From positions 5,830,287-5,894,286 of the forward strand of contig NW_022098037.1 of the NCBI RefSeq assembly GCF_002288925.2: 64,000 bases of DNA, in the 5' to 3' direction. Both the position numbers and the translations under genes were made by a program. Below the pieces are notes generated by a model. It ran no database searches. It had not been told where the DNA came from and was given only the letters and a program-made list of their open reading frames with translations. Shown here one piece after another: positions 34,814-46,749 of this stretch. Position 1 is the stretch's first letter; every line of letters begins with the position of its first letter. Origin of the DNA: Delphinapterus leucas (lineage: Eukaryota; Chordata; Mammalia; Artiodactyla; Monodontidae).

Positions 34814-35864
34814 TAATTAAGTCCAGTTCTGGTCTCTGGACATCTGCTTAGTGGGAATAATCTGATAATCTAATCATTGAGATAGGGTACATGGATTATA
34901 ATGACTTTTACCCTATATTTAACAAGAGTCTTTTGCAATCTGTGCCCTAATCAAAAACATGGAGGGAATCCCTTTCCAAAGAGGGAGGTTTTCCCCCTGA
35001 GAATTCAGTTAACACCTTTGATACTTGTCCATCAGCCCCCCGTATACAGTCCTCTGAAATTATGTCATAAATCAGAGCTCCTCCATTTGTGTCCAAGAAG
35101 ACCAGTGATAATTTCCCTGCATCTACATACACAGAAATAAGCTAAAACTCATCCCTTTTTTCTTGTGCCTTCCTTCCCCTGTCTCCTGTGTCTCACAAGC
35201 TTCACACAGTGGTCTCTTGGTAGAGCTGGGTTTTAGAAAAAGATCCTAAATGAATTCCATACATCTCATATGGATTTTAAAGATGATCCTCATTTGTGAA
35301 AGCGAAGGGAGTTGTGAAATGACTATTCTTTGTTCCTGATCAATGATCATTTCCCAAGAGCCTGTCTTGTCGTTGGAATGGAAGATGTTCACTCACCTTT
35401 CCTAGTGACCTCGTAGGGCATATCAGTGCTTCTGCATGTGCAAACTTTGAAAACTGTGCTATGAATTTGCCTGAGGTGTAGAGTACCTGGGAAGTGGTAC
35501 CCACTTAATAGCACGAATTCAATTTCTTTCAACAAATCGTGACCAGATATATTCAGAGTGGATGCCAAAGGAAATAGGGGGGAATTAAATTTCAGAGCTA
35601 GGGTGCCACAAAAAGTGACCCTGCAAGTTGAGCTACTGATATGACCAGGAGATGAGAGTAGTTTGACCCAGCCAGGAGACAGGCATGCTCCCTTTTAGAG
35701 ATGCCCAGAGGTACTCATGGACCTGCCCCACTCGCAGGGGCAGGCCCAGCCAGTCTAAAGCCAAAATTTCTGCTTCAGTGATAGCTCAGCTGAATTCACG
35801 GTGCAGAGTAATGGAAAGGACAGCTACTCTCTACAAAAAAACAGGACAGTATAAATGAGACACA
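34814..35864. other. no recognised feature
   Basis: No exon or named repeat seen. Confidence 0.4.
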
Positions 35865-36330
35865 GTTGCTAAACCATTATATATACAGTGGGTTTCTTGT
35901 AGACAACGTAGAGTTAGATCTTGTGCTTTTATCCACTCTTATGATCTGTCTTTTAATTGATATAGTTAAACCATTCACATTTAAGGTGCTTATTGATATA
36001 GTTGGGCGAATATCTACCATGTTTGTAACTGCTTTCTATTCATTGCATTTGTTTGCTGTTTCTTTTTTCTTCCCTCTTTCTCTGCCTTCTCTAGTTTTCA
36101 TTGAACATTTTACATGATTTTTAAAATGGAATGGGTACCTACCCATTTATCTCTCTGCCTTTAAAATTTTTCCTTTTGTCAAAATGTCCCTGAAGGGGTA
36201 TTTCAACTTTAATTGTATGTGGTGGAATAAGTTTCCTGGTAAAGTTTATATGGAATGTGGGTATCATGGTTAACCTACTAATGTTAGGAAGTAATAATAA
36301 GTGAAACCACTTGTCCTGGTTTTCTGGAAG
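35865..36330 (-). repeat. ancient L1M fragment (inverted)
   Basis: 'acagtgggtttcttgtagacaacgtagagttagatcttg', 'tctgtcttttaattgatatagttaaaccattcacatttaaggtgcttattgatatag' is inverted L1 ORF2 endonuclease-region sequence of an old subfamily. Confidence 0.8.
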
Positions 36331-37339
36331 GTGATTTGTGGTTTTCTAGAATCCTGGCTGGGTAGAAGATGTCACCCAGTAGAAGGGCAGGCATTTGAGT
36401 AGAGGTTGTTCAGGTGAGGAATTGGTGTTCCAAACATTGGGACAGTGTATGGAGACTGATGCTAGAGCAGTTGGGGGTTGTGTCCTTCACATTCAAGGTC
36501 GAGCACTGAATGCCTTATACATAGAGATATTGTTACATGGGGTGGTTGGGTTCTCTGGGACTATTACTCTGGTATTCAACTTTTTTGGCATCCCATGAAT
36601 TAAATAACATTTGTGAGGGGGCCCAGAATCTTAACCACCATATATATACCACTTCTCTGACAAAAGCTGAGGTTAGCTGGGGACCACCTGCACTTTAAGA
36701 ACTAAGAGGATCGTTGGAAATGTTTATTTGACAAGAGAATTGGCTAAGAGAAATAAATCACTGAGCTTTCTTCAAGTTTCCTAATTTCCCCTTCTTCTCA
36801 AATTTGGCTATATCGTTCTTTTCAGAATTCAAGATCATGTCCTGTCATTTAATTTCTGATTCTAGCACAATCCTGTTGATCTCTTTTCCAAGTGTGGTGG
36901 TTATTTAGTTTTAGAAGACTGAAAGCATCAGTGAATCAGGGAATGATTAATGGCACATGAGGACAAAGTCAATTAGATGATGCAGCTGTGAAGTTGCTTG
37001 AGGATTTCTGATATAAGAAACTGAAAAACTTGATTTAAAGCTGTATTAAATCTGATTTGCAAACGATAATATATTTTAGAATCAAAAGGCATTAAAGAGC
37101 TCCAATAAAGTCATCCATTCATCCAGTCATCTAGATTCTTGTTACGTGAAGTGTGGTCCTCTAGAGATAAGAGGGCTTGAACTGGGATTAAGCAATATAA
37201 TCCAAAAGGGGCACATCGGAGGGATATTTTGGAGATAGTTTCAGTACATCTTGGTGATTAATAGATGTGGTATGTTGAGTGAGTGGATATTCCACGTGTT
37301 TCCAGTTAAGTTAAAATATAGTACTGAAGCTTTGTTGTG
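36331..37339. other. no recognised feature
   Basis: No exon or named repeat seen. Confidence 0.4.
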
Positions 37340-37485
37340 TAGGCCAGTTTTCTCTAGCTTTAATGTGAATACAAATCACTTGGAGATCTTGTTAAACTGC
37401 AGATTCTCATTTAGCGGGTGGGTGTTGGGGGTGACATTCTGCTTTTCTAAAAGCTCCCATGTGATTGTTGTGGAACTTGGAATTT
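37340..37485 (-). repeat. MER5A hAT element fragment (inverted)
   Basis: 'gaatacaaatcacttggagatcttgttaaactgcagattctcatt..gggggtgacattctgcttttctaaaagctcccatgtgattgttg' is an inverted MER5A. Confidence 0.8.
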
Positions 37486-37794
37486 AGTACGAGATGCAGA
37501 TAACAATATTACACCAAAAAATGTATGGTTACCAACAGGCAGGTGCTGTGAAGGAAGGGGTTCTTCTTAAAGGTCCTTGGAAATATTGTTTTTTATCAAA
37601 ACATGTCTCTCAGTTCCCAAAACAGCGCTCCATAAAGACATTTGCTTTACCACCAGCTGTAAGTGGGAAGTTTGCTTATACTGTGTTAGGGGAAAATGAT
37701 TGACCTGTGTGGTATAAGTGTTCTAACTTTCTCATAGACATGGTTTAGATACAAAAAAACCCAACAACCATAGTACTGCTTGAGGGAGGAATTA

Positions 37795-38300
37795 GTTAGC
37801 TTGGTTTGGGTTCCCTGGGAGATAGATTCTGAGCCAGAGATGGGCAGGTAAGAAGTTTATCAGGGAGAGCCCTTGGGATCAATGTGTGAGTGTATTTGTG
37901 TGTGTGGGCGGGGAGGGGAGATAAGGCGGAAGGAAGCAGGATTGGGCAGAGAGAGGATTTGGACTGTGATGATATACACAGGCTTCAACCCAACGCATAG
38001 GGAGATCTGGAGCTGGGACGGCCTTCAGAATTGTCCCACAATGGGGCTTTTGTACCGTCCCATCACTGCCTGGATGCAATCTGCTACAGGGAAGGGGTGT
38101 GACCTTGAGAAATTCTCTTGGAGGGCAAGGGCCAAAAGACAGAGACTCAGCTGAGAGCCATCAGCACCAATAATTATAGCAGCTGGGGAGGTGAGATGGC
38201 GCATACAGCGTTTGCTACATCAGCTGATTGAAATGAAGGGATTAAGAAGTTATAAATGGGAAAGGCAAGTTGGCTGCGCAGTGGATTCCTCAAGCCAAGG
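37795..38300. repeat. possible ancient LTR-like repeat
   Basis: 'ggtttgggttccctgggagatagattctgagccagagatgggcaggtaagaagtttatcagggag' is phrasing I associate with an old, widespread mammalian repeat. Family not identified and edges unknown. Confidence 0.3.
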
Positions 38301-38483
38301 GTAGGGTAAGTCCGTAGATCTCTGCCGGAATGGGGAGGCGATGACCGGTAACTTGTTTGTTAAACTGAGTCCTGAGTTGAAGTAGGTTAGGATTTTTGAG
38401 ATGTGGTTCATCAGAGTTCATCCAGTGGGTTTGTGGACACCAGCTGCCTTGTAAATTATTTTGAAAGCCAGGAACACACAGAG

Positions 38484-38645
38484 CAGGGGTCCCCAGCCCC
38501 CAGGCCGCACAGCAGGAGGTGAGTGGCTGGTGAGTGAGCGAAGCTTCATCTGCTCCCCGTCGGTCCCCATCGCTCCCCCCTCCCCCGTGGAGACATTGTC
38601 TTCCACGAAACTGGTCCCCGGTGCCTAAAAGGTTGGGGACCGCTG
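38484..38645 (+). repeat. MER-type hAT element, internally deleted
   Basis: The ends caggggtccccagcccccaggccgcacagcaggaggtgagtgg and cttccacgaaactggtccccggtgcctaaaaggttggggaccgctg are the terminal inverted repeats of a common hAT-type MER element. The middle is deleted. CpG-rich in part. Confidence 0.8.
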
Positions 38646-39086
38646 ACAGAGGATCAGGGCTTTGAATTCTATGGGGAAAGAGGTCGTGCATTTGGGCAGA
38701 TTTTCTCAGCACCCAGTTTCAGGTTCAGCTTGTATTTCTCGCCAGCAAAGGGGCACCTAAAGGATTGGGTAACACCCTTCTGATGACTGTGTGCCTGGTT
38801 AGGAGGGTGGGAATTTGGAAGCTTTGTACAGCCGCTGTCTTTTCAGCAAAATAAGGCTACAACTGGTTTATGGTTGTAACCAGAGAATGGGCAAGTTCCC
38901 TCCAGTTTTCTCACCCGAGTTCGTGTGATTCATGTTCATTTATTCAATGGCTGTCCCCAGAGTGGCTAGTATGGGCCAAGCACTGCATTAGGACATAGGC
39001 TGGGCTCCTTTCTTGTTGAAATGACGGTGGAGCGGGCTAGTGGATTAAACAGATATTAATCACACGTGTAAAATTTGATTAGCTCA

Positions 39087-39294
39087 ATGAAGGGGAAAAA
39101 ACCACTATTATGGATTCCGCGCGGGCGTTGTTGGCTGGGGAGCTGCGCAGTCACTGGCCAGGGACGGGATCCGCGGCTGACAGGCCACCTGGGCGCCTCC
39201 TGGGGATGCGCTGGGTGCTCCGCGGAGGCGGCGTCGGCGGCTGCAGGGGACGAGCTAGCGTCTGAAGCCCGTGGAGCCCAAACGGCGCGCACAG
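39087..39294 (+). promoter_or_regulatory. isolated CpG-rich patch, candidate alternative first exon
   Basis: From about 39110 to 39410 the sequence turns sharply GC- and CpG-rich inside AT-rich intron-like DNA. A weak-context ATG at 39087 opens a frame through the patch to a donor-like ACAG|GTAGAG at 39294/39295, leaving phase 1, the phase used by exons 1-3. It would encode about 69 residues rich in Ala, Gly, Arg and Cys, with no recognised domain. It could equally be a noncoding first exon, a CpG-rich insertion of unknown type, or chance. Expression is not shown. Confidence 0.35.
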
Positions 39295-39539
39295 GTAGAG
39301 CGGAGGCGGGAGCTGAGGCCCCAGGGCCGCGCGCTTACCTGGGCAGCGCTGTGGGACCCGGGCTCCAACAGCGAGCGCAGCGCCTACCCGCCCCAGCAAA
39401 CAAACAAAAGCAAGACATTGTCAGGGGGTAAATCAAGAGGGGGTTTATTTAGATTTGGAAACGGGTAGAGACTGAGAGTGTGATAGTAAGTTGAGAGGTC
39501 TCAAGGATGTATTGGAGCTGGTGAAGGTTATAATGAGAA

Positions 39540-39690
39540 TGTGGGCCAGGAGACCAAGGACCTGGCTTCTCTTCCCAGTTTGGCCACGTATCAAGATACC
39601 TTCACACGAAGAACTTAACCTTTTTGAGCCTTGATTGCTTCATCTGTAAAATGGTGCTATTATGAGACTCAAAGGAGATGAAATAGACAA
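39540..39690 (+). repeat. MIR SINE fragment
   Basis: 'gacctggcttctcttcccagtttggccac', 'ttaacctttttgagccttgattgcttcatctgtaaaatggtgctattatgagactc'. Forward MIR, diverged. Confidence 0.75.
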
Positions 39691-39715
39691 AACGTTTTTT
39701 TAATCCTTTTTGTTA

Positions 39716-39775
39716 CCGAGTTTAGTGAGTTGTAAAATGCTGTTTTTTGCCGAGTTTAGTGAGTTGTAAAATGCT
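39716..39775 (+). repeat. 34 bp tandem duplication
   Basis: ccgagtttagtgagttgtaaaatgct occurs at 39716-39741 and again, identical, at 39750-39775, period 34. It is not part of a recognised element. Such an exact copy suggests a recent local duplication. Confidence 0.95.
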
Positions 39776-40325
39776 ATTCAGCTACCTTGTCTTAGCTTGT
39801 GGCTTTCAAGTTTTTCTTTTTTTTTTTTTACCGCTACCTAGAGTAAGAAATACTTCCATATTGTGATCTACCACTACTACTTTTTCTTCTTCCTTCTCTC
39901 TCTCTCTCAACTGAAAAAAATGTTTCAGGAAATAATACTTATCCTCATGTGTTATGTACTCTGATATTTCATTCTTTTCCCCCCAAAAGTGCTAGTCGTA
40001 ATCCGTTAAACTGATGCCATTGCCTACTAATGATTGCAATTTATAATTTGAACAGTATTGATCTAGGTAAGACTGTAGTACCTCAGATCCTCTGAAACCA
40101 TATTAAGGTGTCAGAGAAAAATTTTTTTTTTTCTGGTGTGTGTGTGAGGTCTGTTGTACGAGGAAATTATTTCTTTTTGGAGACTGATCATTAATGTTCT
40201 TTAAAAGTCATCTGACGCTTATGGCAATCAGGCTGTCTCCCAGCGTTGGTAAAACTGTGATCCATTAGAGGGGCTCTGTGTACCCTGAGGTTCTCAGTGT
40301 TAAGTCAACAAAGAACTATGGCCAA
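39776..40325. other. no recognised feature
   Basis: AT-rich; short CT-rich and TG patches near 39880 and 40135. Nothing else. Confidence 0.4.
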
Positions 40326-40329
40326 GGAC

Positions 40330-40740
40330 CCTGTATCAGTTAACCATTACCGCAATAATACTGCACACTGAACAACCCCCAAAGCTCGGTGGCATACCAT
40401 GCCGAGCATTCACTCGTGCACCTGGGATGAGGTAGCTCTGCAGGTCTTGCCTGGGCTCACTCAGTCTCTTGGAGTCGACTGGCTGTTGGCAGATCCAGGC
40501 TGACAGCAGCTGGAGCAGCTGGGATGTCTCAGCTCTGCTCCACGAGTCTTTCATCCTCTAGTAGGCTAGTCCTGGCATGTTCTCATGCAAGAGGAAGCTT
40601 TGCAAGCTTCTGCTGGGAACACATTAGGCAATATCACATTGACCAAACCATGCCACGTGGCTGAGCCAGAGTTAAGGGTGGGGCAGAATGTGTCTCAGTG
40701 GGAGAGCACTGCAAAGTTACATTGAAACAAGATGTGGAAT
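40330..40740. repeat. ancient interspersed repeat, family unsure
   Basis: 'gtatcagttaaccattaccgcaataatactgcacactgaacaaccc', 'catcctctagtaggctagtcctggcatgttctcatg', 'tgaccaaaccatgccacgtggctgagccagagttaagggtggggcagaat' follows a common old mammalian repeat that I cannot assign safely. Confidence 0.5.
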
Positions 40741-41640
40741 TAGGCTGTGAGAAACTGTCATTGGCTCCGATTCTTTATTCTTCGCTGTCTCACACATGAT
40801 CTCCTTGACTCAAAAGTGGCCCTTTGCACAAGTAGGTCTCAAATCTGAGTCCTTGAGGCTATTTGCCTGAAAGACACCATGCTGTCCTCATATGCTGGTT
40901 CAATTGTCTTCCTTTTACCTACACTTCCTTGTAAAGCCCGCTTCTCTTCGGTGTAGGTCATCTTAGGAAAGTAGATGTTTGAGGAGTGCCTGCCCTGCCA
41001 ACATAGGAGATATGCCTCCACCTGCCTGAATCCTAGTTGTGGGCATTATTTAGATTAAGCCACAACCCACACCATAGTTTTTACTCCTGTTTTCTCCAGT
41101 TTTTCCGAAGAATATATACCATTGTAGTATGGTATTTTTGAGTTCATTCATGAAGCTGGATATCTAAATGAGAGATACTTTAATGAGTAAAGTTAGTAAC
41201 AGTCTATGTCAAAATATTGTATTTTGTCTCAAAATTTCCCCTAAGACTTAGCTCTGAACTTCTAGCTGTCTCCTAGCGATCCCTACTCTCAAGCTCCCAC
41301 AAGCACCTGTCTAAACCACTTCTGTTTCCTATTTCAACAAACCGCGTCACGATCCACCCTCTTCCACAGGGTGAAGAGTCATCGTTAACCCTTTATTCAC
41401 AGCCACTATCTATCAGCTCTTTTTCTCTTGTGAATAATGGCTGGCATCACTATTCAGCCAGACACTGGAATTGTTCTTTGTTCGTTTACTTGGCCAGGTT
41501 CTGTGCTAAGAACTGGGGATGTGAGAGTGACTAAGACATGATACCTTCTTTTTGAAGCTTAGTATCTAGTCAAGAAGGAGCATTGTCAACACATAACTCA
41601 CAATGTGGAGCTATGAATAAAGCATCCTTTCTTCCTGTAT
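40741..41640. other. no recognised feature
   Basis: No exon or named repeat. Confidence 0.4.
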
Positions 41641-41885
41641 CTTACTGCTCGTCAGTCTTGCTCATTCTGCCCCAGAAATGTACCTCAAACCGACCTCTTC
41701 ATTCCTGTGGTCATTTTCCCTTGAATGGCTCAGAGCTTTCTATTCTTCTCAGGGCTGGGGCAGTAGCCTCCTGGATGGTCTCCCTGCCTTCACTCTTTTC
41801 CCAATCTGTTCTCTCTTCCCTCAGCCACTTGATGTCATCGGCTAAAACATTGACTCAAGGTGCCATTCCTTGGCTTGAAAACCAT
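41640..41885 (+). repeat. L2 LINE, left half of a split copy
   Basis: 'cagggctggggcagtagcctcctggatggtctccctgccttcactc', 'catcggctaaaacattgactcaaggtgccattccttggcttgaaaaccatgagaggg' is L2. It continues at 42480 after an L1M insertion. Confidence 0.65.
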
Positions 41886-42475
41886 GAGAGGGTTTGGTTG
41901 TTCTACAGTAAGTGGAACATAGAATTATCATATAACCCGGCAATTCTGCCCCTTGGTATATACCCAAAATGATTGATAACAGGTGTTCAAACAAAAACTG
42001 GTACACTAATGTTCACGCAGCACTGTTCACAATAGTCCAAAGTGGAAACAGCCAAAATGTCCACGAACTGATGAATGGATAAACAGTGCACATCCATGCA
42101 GTGGAATATTGTTTAGCCAGAAAAGGGAACTGAGTACTGATATAGGCTGTAACATGGACGAATTGTAAACATTGTGGTTAGTGAAAGAAGCTAGACACAA
42201 AAGGCTACATACTGTATGATTCCATTTATATGAAATATCCAGAAAAGACAAATCTATAGAGACAGAAAGCAGGTTAGTGGTTGCCAGGGATTAGGGGAAG
42301 GGGAGAATGAGGAGAGATTGCCTAATGTGTGTGGAGTTTCCTTTTGGAGTGCTGAAAACGTTCAGAAACTGGTATGGCTGTACAACATTATGAATAGACT
42401 AAATGTCTATAATGGTAACCCTTACGTGTGTTTTTACCACAATAACATAAATGTAAAACAAATTATCAGGGTTCC
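41886..42475 (+). repeat. L1M 3' end inserted in L2
   Basis: 'catataacccggcaattctgcccc', 'gttcacgcagcactgttcacaatagtccaaagtggaaacagcc', 'tgtatgattccatttatatgaaatatccagaaaagacaaatctatagagacagaaagcagg' ending in 'taaatgtaaaacaaatt' is L1M ORF2 C-terminus plus 3'UTR, same strand. Confidence 0.85.
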
Positions 42476-42479
42476 CTGA

Positions 42480-42930
42480 CCAGCGATGGTTCGAGTTCAA
42501 ATTTCACAGCATGTAGTTCATAGACCCTCATGGTCTAGCCCAGCCTGGCTTACTAGCTTTGGTCCTCCCAAGCATCCTATGAACCAGCCCTAGCTGGTGT
42601 GACATCTTCCTGCCTTTGCTTATGCTGGACTCTCACCTGGAGTGCCCTGTTCTTACTTTTCTGCTTGATGAAATTTAAGATCTGGCTTAAATGCCATTCC
42701 TCTATGAGGGCTTACCCATGCTCCATTGATCCTTCCTCCGTGTTCCCATAGCACCTTATTCTGATCATTAACCACAGTGAGTCATAGTCAAGTGTGTATC
42801 TTCACCCTGCCAGATGGTGAGTGCCATGCAGGCAGGGAAAATGTCTGATTTGAATTTGAATCCCTACGGCCTTGCACAGGATGCGATACTTACTAGTTCA
42901 TGAGTATTTGTTGAATTGAATTTGGTTAAG
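42480..42930 (+). repeat. L2 LINE, right half of a split copy
   Basis: 'gacatcttcctgcctttgcttatgctgg', 'ccatgctccattgatccttcctccgtgttcccatagcacc', '..gtgagtgccatgcaggcagggaaaatgtctgat', ending in 'gagtatttgttgaattgaa'. L2 3' end. Confidence 0.75.
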
Positions 42931-43534
42931 GCTTGATTACTGTCTTGGTTCTGCCCTTAAACTAAAGCTGTAGCTCTAATCCTTAAGTTAAAACTCTCTA
43001 ACAATCACTATACTTTGATTGCAATCACCCTTCATTATCTTCATCTAATTACCATTAATTGACTTAACCGTATCGAATTTCTTCCTAGTTTACTAGCACC
43101 TGCTCAACTAAACTGTTTGTGTTTTTTTGGTAATTCGAGCACTCGCTTTGCTTTCACCTGCCCTCAAATTTCCTGATATTGCAGCTAATATTCTTACCTC
43201 CCTTTCCTATGCAGATAAGTTCTTTGAAAACTTAACATTTCACCATTTTCTGTTTTCTAGGAAAAATGTGACAGAGGACAAGTGTTTTGCTATTTCATTA
43301 GAGTATCATTTTGTCTTAGGATAGCATAGTTAGCAAAGAGGGTCAGAGCGATACAGCATCAGGAGAAATCCGGTAGTTTTCCCCCACTTAATTGCAAGTC
43401 AGGGCTTCTTCACGTGTCATTATTTTCTCAAGCGTTGGATATCCTTTCTTTATTAAATAAACTGCAGCAACAAAGTTAAAGTTACATCTAAGTGAATGGG
43501 GATATTTTACGTTATCCTTCTGTACTGCTAGCAC
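42931..43534. other. no recognised feature
   Basis: AT-rich, nothing recognised. Confidence 0.4.
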
Positions 43535-45360
43535 TTTTCCCCAGTTTTATTGAGATGATTGACATACAATGTATTGGTTTAAGGCTTACAGCATAATGAT
43601 TTGATACATATATAGCAAAATGATTACCACAGTAAGTTTAGTTAACATCCATCAACTTACAAAGTTACAATTTTTTTCTTGTGATGAATTTTTAAGATTT
43701 ACTGTCTTAGCAACTTTCAAATATACAATACAGTTCAGAACGGTAATCCCTCCCCTAATCCACGGGGGATATGTTTCAGGACCCTCAGTGGATGCCTGAA
43801 ACCACAGATAGTACTGAACCCTACATATACTATGATTTTTCCTGTGTATATATATAGCTATGATGAAGTTTAATAATTAGGCACAGTTAGAACAATAAAT
43901 AATAGAGTAATTATAACAGTATACTATAATAGTCATTATATGATCACTGTCTCAAAATATACCCACCCTTCTTGTGACGATGTGAGATGATAAAATGCCT
44001 ATGTGGTGAGATGAAGTGAGGTGAATGATGTAGGCATTGTGGCCTGGCATCAGGCTACTACTGACCTTCTCATGATAGTCAGGAGGATCACCTGCTTCAG
44101 GTGATCCTGGATCATTGAGCTATGATGATATCGATGGTTGGATGGCAGGAGCAGATGACGTTGATGGTTGGGGATCCTGGGGAGGACAGAGTGGGACAGC
44201 ATGAGATTTCGTCACGCTACTCAGAATGGCTTGCAACTTAATACTTATGAATTGTTTATTTCTGGAATTTTTCACTTTATATTTTTGGACCGAGGTTGAC
44301 CACGAGTAACTGAAATGATGGAAAGAGAAACCATGGAAAAGAGGGGACTGCTGTGTTAACTATAGTCACCATGCTGTCCATTACATCCGAGAATTTATTT
44401 CTTGTAATAGGAAGTATGTACCTTTTGGCCATCTTGATCCATGTCCCCCACCCTGTACCTCTGACAACCACCAGTCTTTTCTGTTTCTATAAATTCACTT
44501 TAAAAGACTTCTACATGTGAGATCGTACAGTACTTGTCTTTCTGATTGATTTACCTCACTTAATTATGCCCTCAAGGTCCATCCATGTTGCTGCAAGTGG
44601 CAGGATTTCCTTCTTTCTCGTGACTAAATATTTCATTTTATATGCATACTACATCTTTATCCATTCATCTGTTGATGGACCCTTACTTTGTTTCACATCT
44701 TGACTATTGTGAATAATGCTGCAAGGAACATGGGAGTGCAGGTATCTTTGGGAATTAGTCTTTTTGTTTGCTTTGGATAAATACCCAGAAGTAGAATAGC
44801 TGCATCATATGGTGGTTCTATTTTTAATTTTTTTGAGGAATCTCCATACTGTTTTTCCATAGTGGCTGCACCAACTTCCGTTCTGATCAGCAGGGCACAA
44901 AGTTTCCCTTTTCTCCACGTACTTGCCGATACTTGTTACCTCTTGCCTTTTTGGTGACACCTGACACCTGTTAGAACAGCTATCTCACTGTGGTTTTGAT
45001 TTGCATTTTCCTGATTAGTAATGTTGAACACCTTCGCATGTACCTGTTGGCCATTTGTATGTTGTCTTTGGGAAACTGTCTATTCAGTTCCTCTGCCCAT
45101 TTTTTTAATCAGATTTTTTTCTATTGATTTGTATGAGTTCTTTATATATTTTAGATATTAATCCCTATCATATATATCATTTGCAAATATTTTCTCCCAT
45201 TCAGTTGGTTGCCTTTTTATTTTGTTGATGCTTTCCTTTGCTGTGCGGTAACCTTATAGTTCAATGTAGTCTCAGTTGTCTTTTTGCTTTTGGTGTCAGA
45301 TCCAAAAAAATCATTTCCAAGACCAATGACAAAGAGCCCCTCTATACTCAAGAAGTTTTA
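43535..45360 (-). repeat. L1MA-type LINE fragment split by a DNA transposon
   Basis: Inverted L1 3'UTR ('agttttattgagatgattgacatacaatgtattgg', '..aagtttagttaacatccatcaac') runs to 43740 and resumes at 44356 ('ttaactatagtcaccatgctgtcc'), followed by inverted ORF2 C-terminal sequence ('ttgactattgtgaataatgctgcaaggaacatggg' .. 'ggccatttgtatgttgtc') to about 45360. No intact frame. Confidence 0.88.
43741..44355 (-). repeat. MER2/Tigger-type DNA transposon
   Basis: The ends read ggtaatccctcccctaatccacgg.. and ..gaccacgagtaactgaaatgatgg..aaaagaggggactgctgt, with inner sequence 'acagatagtactgaaccctacatatactatg' and 'atgtgagatgataaaatgcctatgtggtgagatgaagtg'. This fits a Tigger-family (pogo-like) non-autonomous element inserted in the L1MA. 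It carries no transposase. Orientation is a best guess. Confidence 0.75.
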
Positions 45361-46745
45361 TGGTTTGTACTGCTAGCCTTGAATTTTAACATAGTATAGG
45401 TTGCTACAGAAAATGTTTTTGAGTTATTTTCCTCATTTAATTTTAGAAGGGCCAATATTTCAATATTTTGTGTCCTAAAATACTACTTTACTTTGGAGCC
45501 TTCCTACATAAAAAGTAGACTAGTAAAGATTCAGGATGAAACTAAAGGTGTCACTTTAATTTGTGTACATATCATTTTATAATGTGATTTAATGATGGAA
45601 CAAGCATTGACCAGGAAGCCCAAGTTAACAAGAGACAGGAGAACAAGAAATTAGGTGATGACTCTTCTCACTCCACCCCAATATTTAAGCTTTAAAAAAA
45701 AATCTGACTCATATCTTGAGGGAAAATTTGCTATACAGATTGAGTTGTACTAATTAAGAAATACTTTCATCGTTTGGCTGAAACAGAAGAGGAGCCAGAA
45801 AAATCTGAGTTTTCAGTGTTGTCTCATCACTTATTTTCTATGTAACTTAAGATAAGAGTACCTACATCGTGTGTTTTTGTAAGGATTCGAAGAGTCAATC
45901 AATTTATTAAAGCCCTTAGAATAGGGCTGCATGTAATCACTGCTATTTTCATGATCATAAATCTAGTTACGTATGTACCTAATTCATCCAATGGGTAATG
46001 GGCACCTCCGTGCCTGCAGAGTGCAAAGTGGTGTGGATGTAAAAATGATGGCCTCTTTGGAGCTTCCAGCAGAGAGAATAATTTCACATGGTTATAATTC
46101 ACTAGAATACAGTCATCTCTCATCACTTTCTTCCCTCACACCCCTCACTGGGTCTATGTCTGCTCTTTATAATAATGGATCCTGTCCCTTCGGCCTCTTC
46201 AGGGACTTTTTCAGCTTCTTTCCAATTAGTGTGTACATTCCCTCAAGTCCTACATCCTATAAACAAAGACAAAACCCAGTTCTCGATCTATAACAAAAAT
46301 GAGCAAACCCGAAATACTAACAAAACAAGCAAAACCCAACTCTTTAACTCCAGGGTGCCCTCTAGCCACCGCTCTCCACCCCTCTCTTCACAGCCAGACT
46401 CCAAAGAGAAGCCTGCATTCATTCTCTTCCCTTTTCACCCCTTTCTTCCCTTAACTGCATCTGACACCTTCACCCACTCCTGCATGGGCTATATTAAGTC
46501 ATCAGTGACCTCCTAATCGCCAAACCCTGTGGGTATTTTCCCATCCTAACCTCTCCCTGTCTCAGTGGGGTATTTCAGCTCTTGGGAGATCTCCGTGTAG
46601 CCCGTCAAGCCCTGGGTTCTATTCCACTTCTGTTCTACTCCTTCACTAGACCCTCTCTTTATGTCCCTTAAATATCAATGTAACAATAGAGTCTGCCCGT
46701 TTCTCCTATTCCATCTGTGCTTGCTGGTTAGTAGCCACTACCCCA
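45361..46745. other. no recognised feature
   Basis: No exon; the C-rich part near 46300-46560 may belong to L2 but is too diverged to call. Confidence 0.4.
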
Positions 46746-46749
46746 TTTC

